Positions 42,519-52,908 of a stretch of 64,000 nt of DNA are shown here, piece after piece. Origin of the DNA: Dyella flagellata (GTDB taxonomy: Bacteria; Pseudomonadota; Gammaproteobacteria; Xanthomonadales; Rhodanobacteraceae); NCBI RefSeq assembly GCF_030160275.1, contig NZ_BSOA01000003.1:248001-312000 (forward strand), read 5' to 3'. The position numbers and the translations under genes were made by a program. Below the pieces are notes generated by a model. It ran no database searches. It saw nothing but the letters and a program-made list of their open reading frames with translations, and was not told where the DNA came from. Numbering within the stretch: position 1 is the first letter of the stretch; each line of letters begins with the position of its first letter.

Positions 42519-43150
42519 GCCGGCGCGGACGTTTCATTTCCCTGGAAGGTGGCGAAGGCGCGGGCAAGAGCACCTTGCTCGCCGGTTTGCATGCGCATTT
42601 GGCGCGGCAAGGCGTGAACTTGCTGCAGACGCGCGAGCCTGGCGGCACGCCGTTGGGTGAAACGATTCGTGCGCTCGTGCTCGATCCGGCTCATGCCGCC
42701 ATCGGCGCGGAAAGCGAATTGCTGCTGATGTTCGCTTCGCGCGCGCAGTTGGTGCGCGAATGCATCGTGCCGGCGCTGGAAGCAGGGCAGTGGGTGCTGT
42801 GCGATCGCTACGTCGACGCCAGCTATGCGTACCAGGGTGGCGGACGCGGTCAGCCGATCGAGCGCATTGCCGAACTGGAGCGCTGGGCGTGCGATGGCGT
42901 AAAGCCGGATCTCACGCTGCTGCTCGATCTGCCGGTTTCGACCGGGCGTGCGCGCGCCGCCGGCCGCGGTGCGGCCGACCGCATCGAGGTAGAGGCCGAT
43001 GGGTTCTTCGAGCGCGTGCGTCAGGCCTATCGCGAACGCGCGCAGGCCGAGCCGCAACGTTTCCGTGTGATCGACGCCAGTCTGTCGCAGGATCAGGTGC
43101 TGGAAGCAGCTATTGCCGCGACGGCGCATCTGTTCGAGGCAGGCCGATGA
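42515..43150 (+). CDS. tmk: Thymidylate kinase
   Basis: Thymidylate kinase phosphorylates dTMP to dTDP for DNA synthesis. It has 211 residues with the P-loop 'LEGGEGAGKSTLLAGL', 'TREPGGTPLGETIRALVLDP' and the DR(Y) motif 'DRYVDASYAYQGGGRG'. The LID region 'GRARAAGRGAADRIE' carries the Arg residues of the type II enzyme. The start at 42515 is in an ATGA overlap with mltG, and the stop overlaps holB in the same way. Confidence 0.97.
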   Translation: MSRRGRFISLEGGEGAGKSTLLAGLHAHLARQGVNLLQTREPGGTPLGETIRALVLDPAHAAIGAESELLLMFASRAQLVRECIVPALEAGQWVLCDRYVDASYAYQGGGRGQPIERIAELERWACDGVKPDLTLLLDLPVSTGRARAAGRGAADRIEVEADGFFERVRQAYRERAQAEPQRFRVIDASLSQDQVLEAAIAATAHLFEAGR

Positions 43151-44082
43151 GTATTCCGTCCTGGCACGTCGAGCATTGGGCGCGTCTGCAGGCACGCCGC
43201 CAGCGCGATGCCTTGCCGCATGCGCTGTTGCTGTGCGGTCCGCAGGGCCTGGGCAAACGCGATTTTCTCCGCCGTTTCGTGCGCGGCCTGCTTTGCCAGC
43301 ATCCGCACGAAGGCGACGCTTGCGGCACCTGCCGTAGCTGTCTTTTGTTCGATGCCGGCACCCATCCGGACTACGTCGCGCTGAGCTACGGTTTACGCAA
43401 GGATGGCGTGCAACGCCAGGACATCGTGGTGGATCAGATTCGCGAACTCTCCGCGCGGCTTGCCACGGCCAGTCAGTTCGGCGGTTGGCAGATCGCGAGT
43501 ATCGATCCGGCCGATGCGATGAACCACGCCGCCGCCAATGCCCTGCTGAAGACGCTGGAAGAGCCCGCTACGCAGACCATGCTTGTGTTGGTGGCTGACG
43601 CGCCCTGGCGAATGCCGGCCACGATCCGCAGCCGTTGCCAGCGGATCGACTTCCAGTTGCCCAAGCAGGAGGTGTCTCTGGCCTGGCTGCAGGAAGCCGG
43701 TGTGCGCGATGCCGAAGTCGCGCTCGCCGCGGCGAGTGGCAATCCCGGTCTTGCGCGGCTGTGGGCGGAACAGAATGCGCTCGCCAAGCGCCAGGAGGTT
43801 CGCAAGGATCTCGCCGCGCTGGCTTCAGGGCGCGGTGACGCCATGGCGATGGGCAAGCGCTGGCTGGAAGATGCCCCGGAGCAGCGCCTGTGGTTTGCCG
43901 CGCAGGCGGTTGCGGATGAAATGCGCGCCCGTGCCTGCGCGCAATCCGCACCGCTGTCCAGCGCCCTGGACGGCGAAGGTTTGGCGGCCTGGTACGAAGC
44001 GGCCAATCGCACGCGTGAGGCTCTGCGTGGGCCTCTGCGTGGCGACCTGTTGCTGCTGGAGTTGCTGGGACGCTGGCACTGA
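43147..44082 (+). CDS. holB: DNA polymerase III subunit delta'
   Basis: This clamp-loader subunit works with DnaX and HolA. The 311-residue protein has a degenerate P-loop 'LLCGPQGLGKRDF', a zinc motif 'CGTCRSCLLFDAGTHPD', 'IDPADAMNHAAANALLKTLE' and 'TIRSRCQRIDF', as in delta-prime proteins. It is coupled to tmk by ATGA. The next gene starts on the last base of its stop codon (TGATG). Confidence 0.95.
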   Translation: MSIPSWHVEHWARLQARRQRDALPHALLLCGPQGLGKRDFLRRFVRGLLCQHPHEGDACGTCRSCLLFDAGTHPDYVALSYGLRKDGVQRQDIVVDQIRELSARLATASQFGGWQIASIDPADAMNHAAANALLKTLEEPATQTMLVLVADAPWRMPATIRSRCQRIDFQLPKQEVSLAWLQEAGVRDAEVALAAASGNPGLARLWAEQNALAKRQEVRKDLAALASGRGDAMAMGKRWLEDAPEQRLWFAAQAVADEMRARACAQSAPLSSALDGEGLAAWYEAANRTREALRGPLRGDLLLLELLGRWH

Positions 44083-44993
44083 TGCAGCCGTGGCACGTCC
44101 CGGCGCGAACCCGCCTGCTGGCGGTGGCGCCACATCCGGACGATGAGACGCTGGGGTGCGGAGTGCTGCTGCAGCAGGTGCTGGCAGCAGGCGGCGAGGT
44201 GCGCATTCTGTTGCTCACCGATGGCGACAATAATCCCTGGCCGCAGCGCTACCTCGAACGGCGCCTGTTCATTGACGGCGCGGCGCGTCGGGCCTGGGGC
44301 ATTCAGCGGCGTGAAGAAGTGATGCAAGCCCTCGGACGCTTGGGCGTGCCGGCGGCTGCGCTGCAACCGTTGGGTTGGCGAGACATGGAAGTGACAAGCC
44401 GGTTGGGCGAGGATATGGTCGGCTCGGTCGCGTCGATCCGCGCCGCTATCGAGGCATTTCGGCCAAGCCTCATCGCCGTCCCGGCGTTAGGAGATAGCCA
44501 TCCCGACCATGGTGCCGCGCATGTGCTGAGCCGGCTCGCGCTGGCCGAGATGGAGTCGGCGCCCCAACTGCTTGCCTATCCCATCCATGGTGCTGCGCAA
44601 GCGCGGGGCTATTGGACCTTGCCGGAGGCTACGTCCGAGCAGCACGAGTGCAAGCTGGCGGCGCTGGCTGAGCACCGCACCCAGATGGCGCTGAGCGGGC
44701 GGCGGATGCGACGTCTGGCAGATGGTCCCGAGCGCTATATACAGGTGGCGGGCGAGGCGGCAAATGGGTACCTGCCCTGGAGGCCCCCGCTACCGCTGCA
44801 GCGATGGCTGCGGCTGCTGGTGGCAACGTCGGCCGGGGTGCGTGACTGGCCATGGCCAGAGGCACCGGTGGCGCGCGATGCCAGCGGGGCATGGCGGCTG
44901 CAGCGGTCAGGGGCGGGGCCTGCATTCGTGAAGCTGCACCTGGACTGGCCCTCGCCCTGGATCTTTGATCACTGGGGCTGGTGCGAGGTTTGA
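44082..44993 (+). CDS. PIG-L/LmbE-family deacetylase
   Basis: This 303-residue zinc-dependent N-deacetylase of the PIG-L family probably acts on an N-acetyl sugar. The catalytic motif is 'VAPHPDDETLGCG' and the second metal ligand 'DSHPDHGAAH' is present. The last 70 residues are a Trp/Pro-rich tail with no family match that I recognise. It is coupled to holB by a one-base overlap, an uncommon insertion between holB and pilZ. A substrate in LPS or a pilin glycan can be imagined but not shown. Confidence 0.85.
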   Translation: MQPWHVPARTRLLAVAPHPDDETLGCGVLLQQVLAAGGEVRILLLTDGDNNPWPQRYLERRLFIDGAARRAWGIQRREEVMQALGRLGVPAAALQPLGWRDMEVTSRLGEDMVGSVASIRAAIEAFRPSLIAVPALGDSHPDHGAAHVLSRLALAEMESAPQLLAYPIHGAAQARGYWTLPEATSEQHECKLAALAEHRTQMALSGRRMRRLADGPERYIQVAGEAANGYLPWRPPLPLQRWLRLLVATSAGVRDWPWPEAPVARDASGAWRLQRSGAGPAFVKLHLDWPSPWIFDHWGWCEV

Positions 44994-45062
44994 GGGATTT
45001 TTCGCTATCGGCAAGCGTTGGATACCCGTGCGCATGGCGCTCGCTTTCTGAGCAGCACGTCT

Positions 45063-45095
45063 TTGCGTACATCAAGTCGCATGGTTAGGATGTAC
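45063..45095 (+). promoter_or_regulatory. Putative pilZ promoter with overlapping inverted repeat
   Basis: TTGCGT (45063-45068) and TAGGAT (45086-45091) are 17 bases apart. GTACATC (45067-45073) and GATGTAC (45089-45095) form a perfect 7-base inverted repeat across this promoter. Confidence 0.4.
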
Positions 45096-45130
45096 CTTTA
45101 CACCGCTAGTGCTTTTTCAGGGGAGCAGGC

Positions 45131-45484
45131 ATGAACCCGGTCGCCGCCCGCCAGGGCATCATCTCGCTGAAATTCAAGGACACGGCTTCGCTGTACAACT
45201 CGTACATGCCGTTCCTGAAGCACGGTGGCCTGTTTGCTCCCACCGCCCAGCGCTATTCGCTAGGTGACGAAGTGGTGCTGCTGATCAGTCTGATTGACGA
45301 AAGCGAGCGTCTGTCGGTGGCCGGCAAGGTGGTATGGATCACCCCGATCGGCGCGCAGGGCAACCGCACGGCCGGCATCGGCGTGCAATTCAACGATTCG
45401 TCCGATGGCGAAGCGGCGCGCGGCCGCATCGAGGCCCTGCTGGCGGGAGTGCTCAATTCCGAGCGCGCCACCCAAACCATGTAG
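45131..45484 (+). CDS. pilZ: Type IV pilus PilZ protein
   Basis: This is a 117-residue PilZ-domain protein, the same length as the Xanthomonas PilZ that interacts with PilB and FimX in pilus biogenesis. 'YMPFLKHGGLFAPTAQRYSL' and 'LSVAGKVVWITPIGAQGNRT' are typical. The RxxxR c-di-GMP motif of other PilZ domains is absent before the core, so it is probably a non-binding adaptor. It has its own upstream region rather than being tightly joined to holB. Twitching motility, and perhaps DNA uptake with ComEC, would depend on it. Confidence 0.92.
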   Translation: MNPVAARQGIISLKFKDTASLYNSYMPFLKHGGLFAPTAQRYSLGDEVVLLISLIDESERLSVAGKVVWITPIGAQGNRTAGIGVQFNDSSDGEAARGRIEALLAGVLNSERATQTM

Positions 45485-45789
45485 CGGTCGATTCGCTCCA
45501 CACCGATACGCGCAAAAGCTTGCGCGCGCGGCGGCACTTTCCTCAAGGGAACAAGCTTCGTCGGGAAAAACCGCCTTTGCTTGCAAGAAACGTCCCAAGT
45601 CCCGTCAGATAAGGCTTGTCGGCCCACCCATGCCCGCTGATACAATGTCGTGATCCCCGGGCTCGGCCCGAGGATCGTCGAGCGTCCGCATCGGGATTCA
45701 CCGTGCTGGGCAGCCCGCTGATTTGAATTTCCGGACCGTTTGCCCCAACGGCCGCTGATGCACTCATGTGGTGCGGAGGTATTTGAACC
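45485..45789. other. Intergenic leader region of the nuo operon
   Basis: About 300 bases lie between pilZ and nuoA. No ORF is convincing. A possible promoter, TTGTCG (45616-45621)-N19-TACAAT (45641-45646), would give a leader of about 140 bases. No clear terminator for pilZ was seen. Confidence 0.45.
45616..45646 (+). promoter_or_regulatory. Possible nuo operon promoter
   Basis: TTGTCG and TACAAT are 19 bases apart, a longer than ideal spacer. It is the best candidate in the region upstream of nuoA. Confidence 0.35.
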
Positions 45790-46146
45790 GTGCTCGCCGA
45801 ATATTGGCCTGTTCTCCTGTTCCTAGGCGTTGCCACAGGGCTAGGTGTCGTCCTCCTGATCGTCGGCCTGCTGGCCGGCCCTCGCCGTCCGGAGTCGGAG
45901 AAACTCTCGCCGTACGAGTGCGGCTTCGAGGCCTTCGAGGATGCGCGCATGCAGTTCGACGTGCGCTATTACCTCCTCGCCATCCTCTTCATCATTTTCG
46001 ATCTGGAAATCGCCTTCCTGTTTCCCTGGGCGGTGGTGTTCCAGCACATCGGCATCGTCGCGCTGATTGAAATGGCGCTGTTCCTGTTGCTGCTGGTGGT
46101 CGGTTTCGCTTACGTGTGGAAGAAGGGAGCACTGGAATGGGAGTGA
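45790..46146 (+). CDS. nuoA: NADH-quinone oxidoreductase subunit A
   Basis: This is a membrane subunit of complex I near the quinone site. It has 118 residues and three helices, with the conserved loop '[20 protein letters not shown]' between helices 1 and 2 and '[20 protein letters not shown]'. The GTG start is supported by GGAGG 9 bases upstream. It overlaps nuoB by 10 bases and opens the complete 14-gene nuoA-N operon, which has nuoC and nuoD as separate genes. Confidence 0.97.
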   Translation: MLAEYWPVLLFLGVATGLGVVLLIVGLLAGPRRPESEKLSPYECGFEAFEDARMQFDVRYYLLAILFIIFDLEIAFLFPWAVVFQHIGIVALIEMALFLLLLVVGFAYVWKKGALEWE

Positions 46147-46694
46147 TCTCCAGCATTGACCGGGTGATGCACAACCCGCAGCCGTTGAACCTGGTGGACG
46201 ATATCCTGCGTCCGGCCGGGGACAATCCGGTCATCCAGCGCGGTGTCGTCACGACGTCGGTCGATGCCCTGATGAACTGGGCGCGCACCGGCTCGATGTG
46301 GCCGATGACCTTCGGTCTCGCCTGCTGCGCGGTGGAAATGATGCATGCCGGCGCCGCCCGCCTGGACCTGGACCGCTACGGCGTGGTGTTCCGCCCGAGT
46401 CCGCGCCAGTCCGACGTGATGATCGTGGCCGGTACCCTGGTCAACAAGATGGCGCCGGCGCTGCGCAAGGTCTACGACCAGATGCCCGACCCGAAGTGGG
46501 TGATCTCCATGGGCAGCTGCGCCAATGGCGGCGGCTACTACCACTACTCGTATTCCGTTGTACGCGGCTGCGATCGCATCGTGCCGGTGGACATCTACGT
46601 GCCGGGCTGCCCGCCCACGGCCGAAGCGCTGATCCACGGCATTCTGCAGTTGCAGAAGAAGATTCGTCGTACCAGCACCATCGCGCGTTCCTGA
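46137..46694 (+). CDS. nuoB: NADH-quinone oxidoreductase subunit B
   Basis: NuoB carries the terminal N2 [4Fe-4S] cluster that passes electrons to quinone. Start 46137 gives 185 residues. The tandem Cys motif '[10 protein letters not shown]', '[20 protein letters not shown]' and '[16 protein letters not shown]' supply the cluster ligands. An upstream start at 46116 lies within nuoA and is not needed. Confidence 0.97.
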   Translation: MGVISSIDRVMHNPQPLNLVDDILRPAGDNPVIQRGVVTTSVDALMNWARTGSMWPMTFGLACCAVEMMHAGAARLDLDRYGVVFRPSPRQSDVMIVAGTLVNKMAPALRKVYDQMPDPKWVISMGSCANGGGYYHYSYSVVRGCDRIVPVDIYVPGCPPTAEALIHGILQLQKKIRRTSTIARS

Positions 46695-46707
46695 GGCGCA
46701 GTCAGTC

Positions 46708-47436
46708 ATGAGTGATACGAAAACCAACTCGCTGGTCGAGCGGCTTGCTGCGCGATTTGGCGATAAGCTCACCGTCTCGGTCAGCCATGGTGCCGTAACG
46801 GCCGTGGTCGAGGCAGCCAATCTGCTGGCCGTTGCCACCGCATTGCGCGACGAAGCGGGCTTCCGCTTCAGCGAACTGGTCGATCTGTGCGGCGTCGATT
46901 ACCTCGGTTACGGCCAGACCGAGTGGGACACCACCGACGTCTCCGGCAATGGTTTTTCGCGCGGTGTGGAAGGCGAGGCGCTCGGCCGCTTCACGTGGGC
47001 TGACCGTCCGCGCGAGGTGTCGATTCCGAATCGTTACGCATCGGTATTCCACCTATTGTCGATCGAGCTCAATCAGCGCCTGCGCGTACGCGTGTTCTGC
47101 GCCGACAACGATCTGCCCGTGGTGCCCTCGCTTACCGGCATCTGGCCGGGCGTGAACTGGTTCGAGCGCGAGTCCTTCGATCTGTTCGGCATCATCTACG
47201 AAGGGCATCCAGACCTGCGCCGTATCCTCACCGACTACGGTTTCGTCGGCCATCCGTTCCGCAAGGATTTCCCGCTGATCGGCAACGTGGAAGTGCGCTA
47301 CGACCCCGAGCAGAAGCGCGTGATCTACGAACCCGTGTCGATCGAGCCGCGCGTGCTGGTACCGCGCGTGATCCGTGATGACGCCGACCTGATGCAAGCG
47401 AAGGCGGAAGCCGCCGACCATTGGCGGGAGAACTGA
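46708..47436 (+). CDS. nuoC: NADH-quinone oxidoreductase subunit C
   Basis: This is a peripheral-arm subunit (30-kDa type) of complex I, 242 residues. '[20 protein letters not shown]' starts the domain, and the signature '[20 protein letters not shown]' with '[20 protein letters not shown]' is complete. It is separate from nuoD, unlike the fused nuoCD of enterobacteria. Confidence 0.97.
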   Translation: MSDTKTNSLVERLAARFGDKLTVSVSHGAVTAVVEAANLLAVATALRDEAGFRFSELVDLCGVDYLGYGQTEWDTTDVSGNGFSRGVEGEALGRFTWADRPREVSIPNRYASVFHLLSIELNQRLRVRVFCADNDLPVVPSLTGIWPGVNWFERESFDLFGIIYEGHPDLRRILTDYGFVGHPFRKDFPLIGNVEVRYDPEQKRVIYEPVSIEPRVLVPRVIRDDADLMQAKAEAADHWREN

Positions 47437-47438
47437 GC

Positions 47439-48698
47439 ATGTCCGCACAAGAAATCCGCAACTACACGATGAACTTCGGTCCGCAGCATCCGGCCGCGCA
47501 CGGCGTGCTGCGCCTGGTGCTGGAGATGGACGGCGAAACCGTAGTGCGCGCCGATCCGCACATCGGCCTGCTCCATCGCGGTACCGAGAAGCTGGCCGAG
47601 TCCAAGCCGTTCAACCAGTCGATCGGCTACATGGATCGCCTCGACTACGTGTCGATGATGTGCAATGAGCACGCCTATGTGCGCGCCATCGAAACCCTGC
47701 TGGGCATCGAGGCGCCGCTCCGCGCGCAGTACATCCGCACGATGTTCGACGAGATCACTCGTATCCTCAATCACCTGATGTGGGTGGGTTCGAACGCGCT
47801 CGACCTGGGCGCCATGGCGGTGTTCCTGTACGCCTTCCGCGAGCGCGAAGAGCTGATGGACTGCTATGAGGCAGTCTCCGGCGCGCGCATGCACGCTACC
47901 TACTACCGTCCGGGCGGTGTCTACCGCGATCTGCCGGGGAAGATGTCGCAGTACCGTGAGTCGCCCTGGCACAAGGGCAAGGACCTCAAGCGCCTCAATG
48001 CCTGGCGCGAAGGCTCCATGCTCGACTTCCTCGATGCCTTCACCGCCGACTTCTCCAAGAAGGTCGACGAATACGAAGAGCTGCTCACCGAAAACCGCAT
48101 CTGGAAGCAGCGCACCGTCGGCATCGGTGTGGTGTCGCCGGAAATGGCCCAGCAATGGGGCATGACCGGTGTGATGCTGCGCGGCTCGGGCATTGCATGG
48201 GATCTGCGCAAGAAGCAGCCGTATGCCAAGTACGCGGACGTGGATTTCGACATCCCGGTTGGCGTCAACGGCGATTGCTACGACCGCTACCTGGTGCGCA
48301 TCGAAGAAATGCGCCAGTCCAACCGCATCATCAAGCAGTGTGCCGATTGGCTGCGCGCCAACCCCGGTCCGGTGATGGTGGAAAACTTCAAGGTCGCGCC
48401 GCCCAGGCGCGAGGCCATGAAGGAGGACATGGAAGCGCTGATCCACCACTTCAAGCTGTTCACCGAAGGCTACGGCGTGCCGGCCGGCGAAACCTATTGC
48501 GCGGTCGAAGCGCCCAAGGGCGAGTTCGGTTGCTACCTGGTTTCCGACGGCGCCAACAAGCCCTTCCGTGTGCACCTGCGTGCGCCGGGTTTTGCGCATC
48601 TCTCGTCGATGGATGTCCTCGTGCGTGGCCACATGCTGGCCGACGCGGTGGCAGTGATCGGCACCTATGACCTCGTGTTCGGCGAAGTCGATCGCTGA
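47439..48698 (+). CDS. nuoD: NADH-quinone oxidoreductase subunit D
   Basis: This 49-kDa-type subunit forms the quinone-binding cavity with NuoB. The 419-residue protein begins with '[20 protein letters not shown]' (quinone-site His), has '[10 protein letters not shown]', and ends '[12 protein letters not shown]', the family C-terminus. Start 47439 is 2 bases after the nuoC stop, preceded by GGGAG. Confidence 0.97.
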   Translation: MSAQEIRNYTMNFGPQHPAAHGVLRLVLEMDGETVVRADPHIGLLHRGTEKLAESKPFNQSIGYMDRLDYVSMMCNEHAYVRAIETLLGIEAPLRAQYIRTMFDEITRILNHLMWVGSNALDLGAMAVFLYAFREREELMDCYEAVSGARMHATYYRPGGVYRDLPGKMSQYRESPWHKGKDLKRLNAWREGSMLDFLDAFTADFSKKVDEYEELLTENRIWKQRTVGIGVVSPEMAQQWGMTGVMLRGSGIAWDLRKKQPYAKYADVDFDIPVGVNGDCYDRYLVRIEEMRQSNRIIKQCADWLRANPGPVMVENFKVAPPRREAMKEDMEALIHHFKLFTEGYGVPAGETYCAVEAPKGEFGCYLVSDGANKPFRVHLRAPGFAHLSSMDVLVRGHMLADAVAVIGTYDLVFGEVDR

Positions 48699-48718
48699 GC
48701 GTAAGAGGATAAGCACAC

Positions 48719-49246
48719 ATGAAAGCCACTGGAAATTACGAGCAGGTCAAGCACGTCGATCCGCTCGTCGTGCTCAACGAGCACACGCGCCATCACATCG
48801 ATCACTGGCTGGGCAAATTCCCGCCGGATCGCAAGCGCTCCGCGCTGATCCAGGCGCTGTTCGCCGCACAGGAACAGAACCACGGCTATCTCACCGATGA
48901 GCTGATCACGGCGGTCGCCAAGTACATCGACGTGCCTGCCGTCTGGGCCTACGAGGTTTCGAGCTTCTACTCGATGCTGGAAACCAAGCCGGTCGGGCGC
49001 AACAACGTCGCCATCTGCACCAACATCTCGTGCTGGCTCAACGGCGGTGAAGACCTGCTGCGCCATTGCGAGAAAAAGCTCGGCATCAAGGCGGGCGAAA
49101 GCACGGCCGATGGCCGCGTGTATCTGAAGCAAGAAGAAGAGTGCATCGCTGCCTGCGTGTATGCGCCGGCGATGACGGTCAATGGCCATTACCACGAGCG
49201 TCTCACGACTGAAAAAGTCGACGAGATCCTCGATGGCTTGAAGTAA
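48719..49246 (+). CDS. nuoE: NADH-quinone oxidoreductase subunit E
   Basis: This 24-kDa-type subunit carries the N1a [2Fe-2S] cluster, 175 residues. The thioredoxin-like domain has the Cys pairs 'CTNISC' and 'ECIAAC' as ligands. Helical N-terminal segment 'LIQALFAAQEQNHGYLTDEL' is typical. It lies between nuoD and nuoF. Confidence 0.96.
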   Translation: MKATGNYEQVKHVDPLVVLNEHTRHHIDHWLGKFPPDRKRSALIQALFAAQEQNHGYLTDELITAVAKYIDVPAVWAYEVSSFYSMLETKPVGRNNVAICTNISCWLNGGEDLLRHCEKKLGIKAGESTADGRVYLKQEEECIAACVYAPAMTVNGHYHERLTTEKVDEILDGLK

Positions 49247-49258
49247 GGGCAGGGCACT

Positions 49259-50581
49259 ATGGCAGTCGGACCCGCACCCCAGGAACACCAGGTCGTCTAC
49301 ACCACGCTGCATTTCGACAAGCCGTGGGCGATGGACAGCTATGAGCAGGTGGATGGCTACAAGGCGTGGAGGAAGATCCTCGCCGAGAAGCCCGACCCCG
49401 CTTCGATCGTGGAGATCGTCAAGAACAGCAATCTGCGCGGCCGCGGCGGCGCAGGCTTCCCGACCGGCCTGAAGTGGTCCTTCATGCCCAAGGGCAACAT
49501 GCAGAAGTACATCCTCTGCAATTCCGACGAATCGGAGCCCGGTACCGCGAAGGACCGCGACATCCTGCGCTATAACCCGCATTCGGTGATCGAAGGCCTG
49601 GCGATCGCGTGCTACGCGACCGGCTCGACGGTTGCTTACAACTACTTGCGTGGCGAATTCCATCACGAACCTTTCGAGCATTTCGAAGAGGCGCTGAAGG
49701 AAGCTTATGCAGCCGGCCTGCTCGGCAAGAACATCCAGGGCAGCGGTATCGACGTGGACATCTACGGCGCACTTGGCGCCGGCGCCTACATCTGCGGCGA
49801 AGAAACCGCGCTGATGGAATCGCTGGAAGGCAAGAAGGGCCAACCGCGCTTCAAGCCGCCGTTCCCGGCCAACTTCGGCCTGTATGGCAAGCCCACCACG
49901 ATCAACAACACCGAAACCTATGCTTCGGTGCCGGCAATCCTGCGCAATGGCGCCGACTGGTTCTTGAACCTGGGCAAGCCGAACAACGGCGGTCCGAAGA
50001 TTTTCTCGGTGTCCGGCCACGTCAACAATCCGGGCAATTTCGAGATCCGCCTTGGCACCTCGTTCAAGGACCTGCTCGAAATGGCCGGTGGTGTGCGCAA
50101 CGGCAACAAGCTCAAGGCGGTGATTCCCGGCGGCTCCTCGATGAAGGTGCTCAACGCCGAGGAAATGATGGCCGCCACCATGGACTACGACTGCCTGCAG
50201 AAGGCCGGTTCGGGCCTGGGCTCGGGCGCGGTGATCGTGATGGACGAAACCACCTGCATGGTGAAGGCCTGCCATCGCATCTCGCAGTTCTATCACGCCG
50301 AATCCTGTGGCCAGTGCACACCGTGCCGCGAAGGCACCGGCTGGATGCACCGCGTGCTGACCCGCATCGTGGAAGGCAAGGGCACGCTGGACGACCTGCA
50401 TCGCCTGAAGGCCATCGCGGGCCAGATCGAGGGCCATACTATTTGCGCCTTCGGCGAAGCCGCGGCGTGGCCGGTGCAAGGCTTCCTCGCCAAGTTCTGG
50501 CATGAATTCGAATACTACGTGCAGAACGGCCGCTCGATGACCGAGGACCGTCTCGCCGAAACCCGTGGAGTTGCTGCATGA
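49259..50581 (+). CDS. nuoF: NADH-quinone oxidoreductase subunit F
   Basis: NuoF is the NADH-oxidising subunit, binding NADH, FMN and the N3 [4Fe-4S] cluster. It has 440 residues with NADH motif '[15 protein letters not shown]', FMN motif '[20 protein letters not shown]' and cluster ligands '[14 protein letters not shown]'. It overlaps nuoG by 4 bases (ATGA). Confidence 0.97.
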   Translation: MAVGPAPQEHQVVYTTLHFDKPWAMDSYEQVDGYKAWRKILAEKPDPASIVEIVKNSNLRGRGGAGFPTGLKWSFMPKGNMQKYILCNSDESEPGTAKDRDILRYNPHSVIEGLAIACYATGSTVAYNYLRGEFHHEPFEHFEEALKEAYAAGLLGKNIQGSGIDVDIYGALGAGAYICGEETALMESLEGKKGQPRFKPPFPANFGLYGKPTTINNTETYASVPAILRNGADWFLNLGKPNNGGPKIFSVSGHVNNPGNFEIRLGTSFKDLLEMAGGVRNGNKLKAVIPGGSSMKVLNAEEMMAATMDYDCLQKAGSGLGSGAVIVMDETTCMVKACHRISQFYHAESCGQCTPCREGTGWMHRVLTRIVEGKGTLDDLHRLKAIAGQIEGHTICAFGEAAAWPVQGFLAKFWHEFEYYVQNGRSMTEDRLAETRGVAA

Positions 50582-52905
50582 GTGCGCAGCCAGCCAATAC
50601 CGCGCCGGATCTGGTGAACATCGAGATCGATGGCAAGCCTACGCAGATCCGCAAAGGCGCCATGATCATCGAGGCGGCCGACAACATCGGCATCGCCATC
50701 CCGCGTTTCTGCTATCACCGCAAGCTGCCGATCGCCGCCAATTGCCGCATGTGCCTGGTGGACGTGGAAATGGGCGGCCGCATGATGCCCAAGCCGCAGC
50801 CGGCCTGCGCCACGCCGGTGGCCGAGGGCATGAAGGTCGTCACGCGTTCGGAGAAGGCGCTGAAGTTCCAGCGCGACGTGATGGAATTCCTGCTGATCAA
50901 CCACCCGCTCGACTGCCCGATCTGCGATCAGGGCGGCGAGTGCGAGCTGCAGGACGTCGCGCTCGGTTATGGCCGCAGCGTGTCGCGCTTCACCGAACGC
51001 AAGCGCACCATCGCCGACGAGAACCTCGGTTCGCTGGTCGCCACCGAAATGACCCGCTGCATCCAGTGCACCCGTTGCGTGCGCTTCACCAGCGAAATCG
51101 CCGGCACGTATGAACTCGGCGGCATGAGCCGTGGCGAGAACCTGCAGATCGGCACCTACATCGGCAAGGCGCTGGAAACCGAGCTGTCCGGCAACGTCAT
51201 CGACGTATGCCCGGTCGGCGCGCTCACCAACAAGCCGTTCCAGTTCAAGGCGCGCGCCTGGGAACTGATCGCCAAGCCGTCGGTGGCTTATCACGACGCA
51301 CTCGGTTCCAACCTGTGGCTGCACACGCGCCGCGGTGAAGTGCTGCGTACCGTGCCGCGCGATAACGAAGCCATCAACGAGTGCTGGCTGTCCGACCGCG
51401 ATCGCTACAGCTATGAAGGCCTGTATGCGGCCGATCGCGTGCATGCGCCGGAAGTGAAGCGTAACGGCCAGTGGCAGAAGACCACCTGGGACGACGCGCT
51501 GGCGGTTGCCGCCGAAGCGCTGAAGAGCGTGCCGGGCAGCGAACTTGGCGTGCTGGTGCATCCGGCTACAAGCAGCGAAGAAGGCGATCTGCTGGTGCGC
51601 CTGGCGCGCGGCCTGGGCAGTGCCCACATCGATCATCGCCTGCGTCAGCTCGACTTTGCCGACAACGCGGTGGCGCAGACTTTCGCCATGCCGGTTGCGG
51701 ATGTGGACAAGGTCAAGGCGGCGCTGCTGGTCGGTTCCGACCTGCGTCACGAAATGCCGCTGTTCAACCACCGCATCCATCAGGCGGTGAAGAAGGGCGC
51801 CAAGGTCTATGCCGTCAATCCGGCGGAATTCAACTTCAACTACAACCTGGCCGGCGAAGCGGTGGTGCCGCCGCACTACCTGGTTGATTCCCTGCTGGTA
51901 CTGGCCAAGGCGGCGATCGAGGCCGGCGCGGCACAGCCGGGCTTTATTTCCAACGAGTCGCTCGCGCCGCTGCAGATGACCGACAAGGCACGCGAGGCCA
52001 TCGCGTCGCTGAAGTCCGGCCACGCCGTGGTCATTCTCGGTGAAGCGGCCGTCACGCATCCACAAGCTTCGTGGCTGCGCGCCGTTGCTCGCTTCATCGC
52101 TGAAGCGACTGGTGCGGCCTACAATGAGCTGCCGGTCGGCGCCAATGCCGTGGGCCTCGCCAAGTCCGGCGTACTGCCGGGCAATGGTGGCTTGAACGCG
52201 CAGGCCATGCTGGCGCAACCGCGCAAGGCCTATCTGCTATACGGCCTGGAATTCCCGCACGATTTCGCCGACGGTGCGGCGGTCGCCAATGCCATGAACG
52301 GCGCGCAACACATCGTTGCGTTCAGCGCCTTCGCCAATGCGGCGTTGCGCGACGTGGCAGACGTGATCCTGCCGATCGGTCTGTTGCCGGAAATCGCCGG
52401 CACCCTGGTGAACGTCGACGGTCTCCTGCAGCGAGTGGAAGCCGGTGCCAAGGCACCCGCGGAGGCTAGGGCGGGCTGGAAAGTGTTGCGTGCGCTCGGC
52501 GGCCTGATGAAGCTTGCCGGCTTCGAGTTCGACGACATCGCCGGCTTGCGTGAGGGCATGGCCGAACACAAGGCATCCGCTACGCACGGCCTGAGCGAGC
52601 GCAAGCCGGTGCAGGGCCTGAGCCGTCTCGCCACCTGGCCGATCTACCGTAGCGACGCCGTGGTTCGCCGTGCGAATTCGTTGCAAGCACATCCGCTCAA
52701 CCGTGCGCCGGCCGTGCGCTTGAACGCGAACGAGGCGCAGCGTCAGGGATTGGGCGAGGGCGACAAGGTCAAGCTCGCGAATGCTGTCCTGCCGCTGGTC
52801 ATTGACGCCACGTTGCCCGATGGTGGCGTGTGGATCGATGCCGCCCACGATCAGACTGCGACGCTGCCGCCGTACGGTGCAGCCATCACCTTGAGCAAGG
52901 CGTAA
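50578..52905 (+). CDS. nuoG: NADH-quinone oxidoreductase subunit G
   Basis: This is the large Fe-S subunit with clusters N1b, N4 and N5 at the N-terminus. The 775-residue protein has a ferredoxin-like Cys set (about 35-70, '[20 protein letters not shown]'), '[18 protein letters not shown]' and '[18 protein letters not shown]'. The rest is a molybdopterin-oxidoreductase-like domain without cofactor. The C-terminal domain is shorter than in E. coli, as is usual for this subgroup. Confidence 0.96.
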   Translation: MSAQPANTAPDLVNIEIDGKPTQIRKGAMIIEAADNIGIAIPRFCYHRKLPIAANCRMCLVDVEMGGRMMPKPQPACATPVAEGMKVVTRSEKALKFQRDVMEFLLINHPLDCPICDQGGECELQDVALGYGRSVSRFTERKRTIADENLGSLVATEMTRCIQCTRCVRFTSEIAGTYELGGMSRGENLQIGTYIGKALETELSGNVIDVCPVGALTNKPFQFKARAWELIAKPSVAYHDALGSNLWLHTRRGEVLRTVPRDNEAINECWLSDRDRYSYEGLYAADRVHAPEVKRNGQWQKTTWDDALAVAAEALKSVPGSELGVLVHPATSSEEGDLLVRLARGLGSAHIDHRLRQLDFADNAVAQTFAMPVADVDKVKAALLVGSDLRHEMPLFNHRIHQAVKKGAKVYAVNPAEFNFNYNLAGEAVVPPHYLVDSLLVLAKAAIEAGAAQPGFISNESLAPLQMTDKAREAIASLKSGHAVVILGEAAVTHPQASWLRAVARFIAEATGAAYNELPVGANAVGLAKSGVLPGNGGLNAQAMLAQPRKAYLLYGLEFPHDFADGAAVANAMNGAQHIVAFSAFANAALRDVADVILPIGLLPEIAGTLVNVDGLLQRVEAGAKAPAEARAGWKVLRALGGLMKLAGFEFDDIAGLREGMAEHKASATHGLSERKPVQGLSRLATWPIYRSDAVVRRANSLQAHPLNRAPAVRLNANEAQRQGLGEGDKVKLANAVLPLVIDATLPDGGVWIDAAHDQTATLPPYGAAITLSKA

Positions 52906-52908
52906 CCC

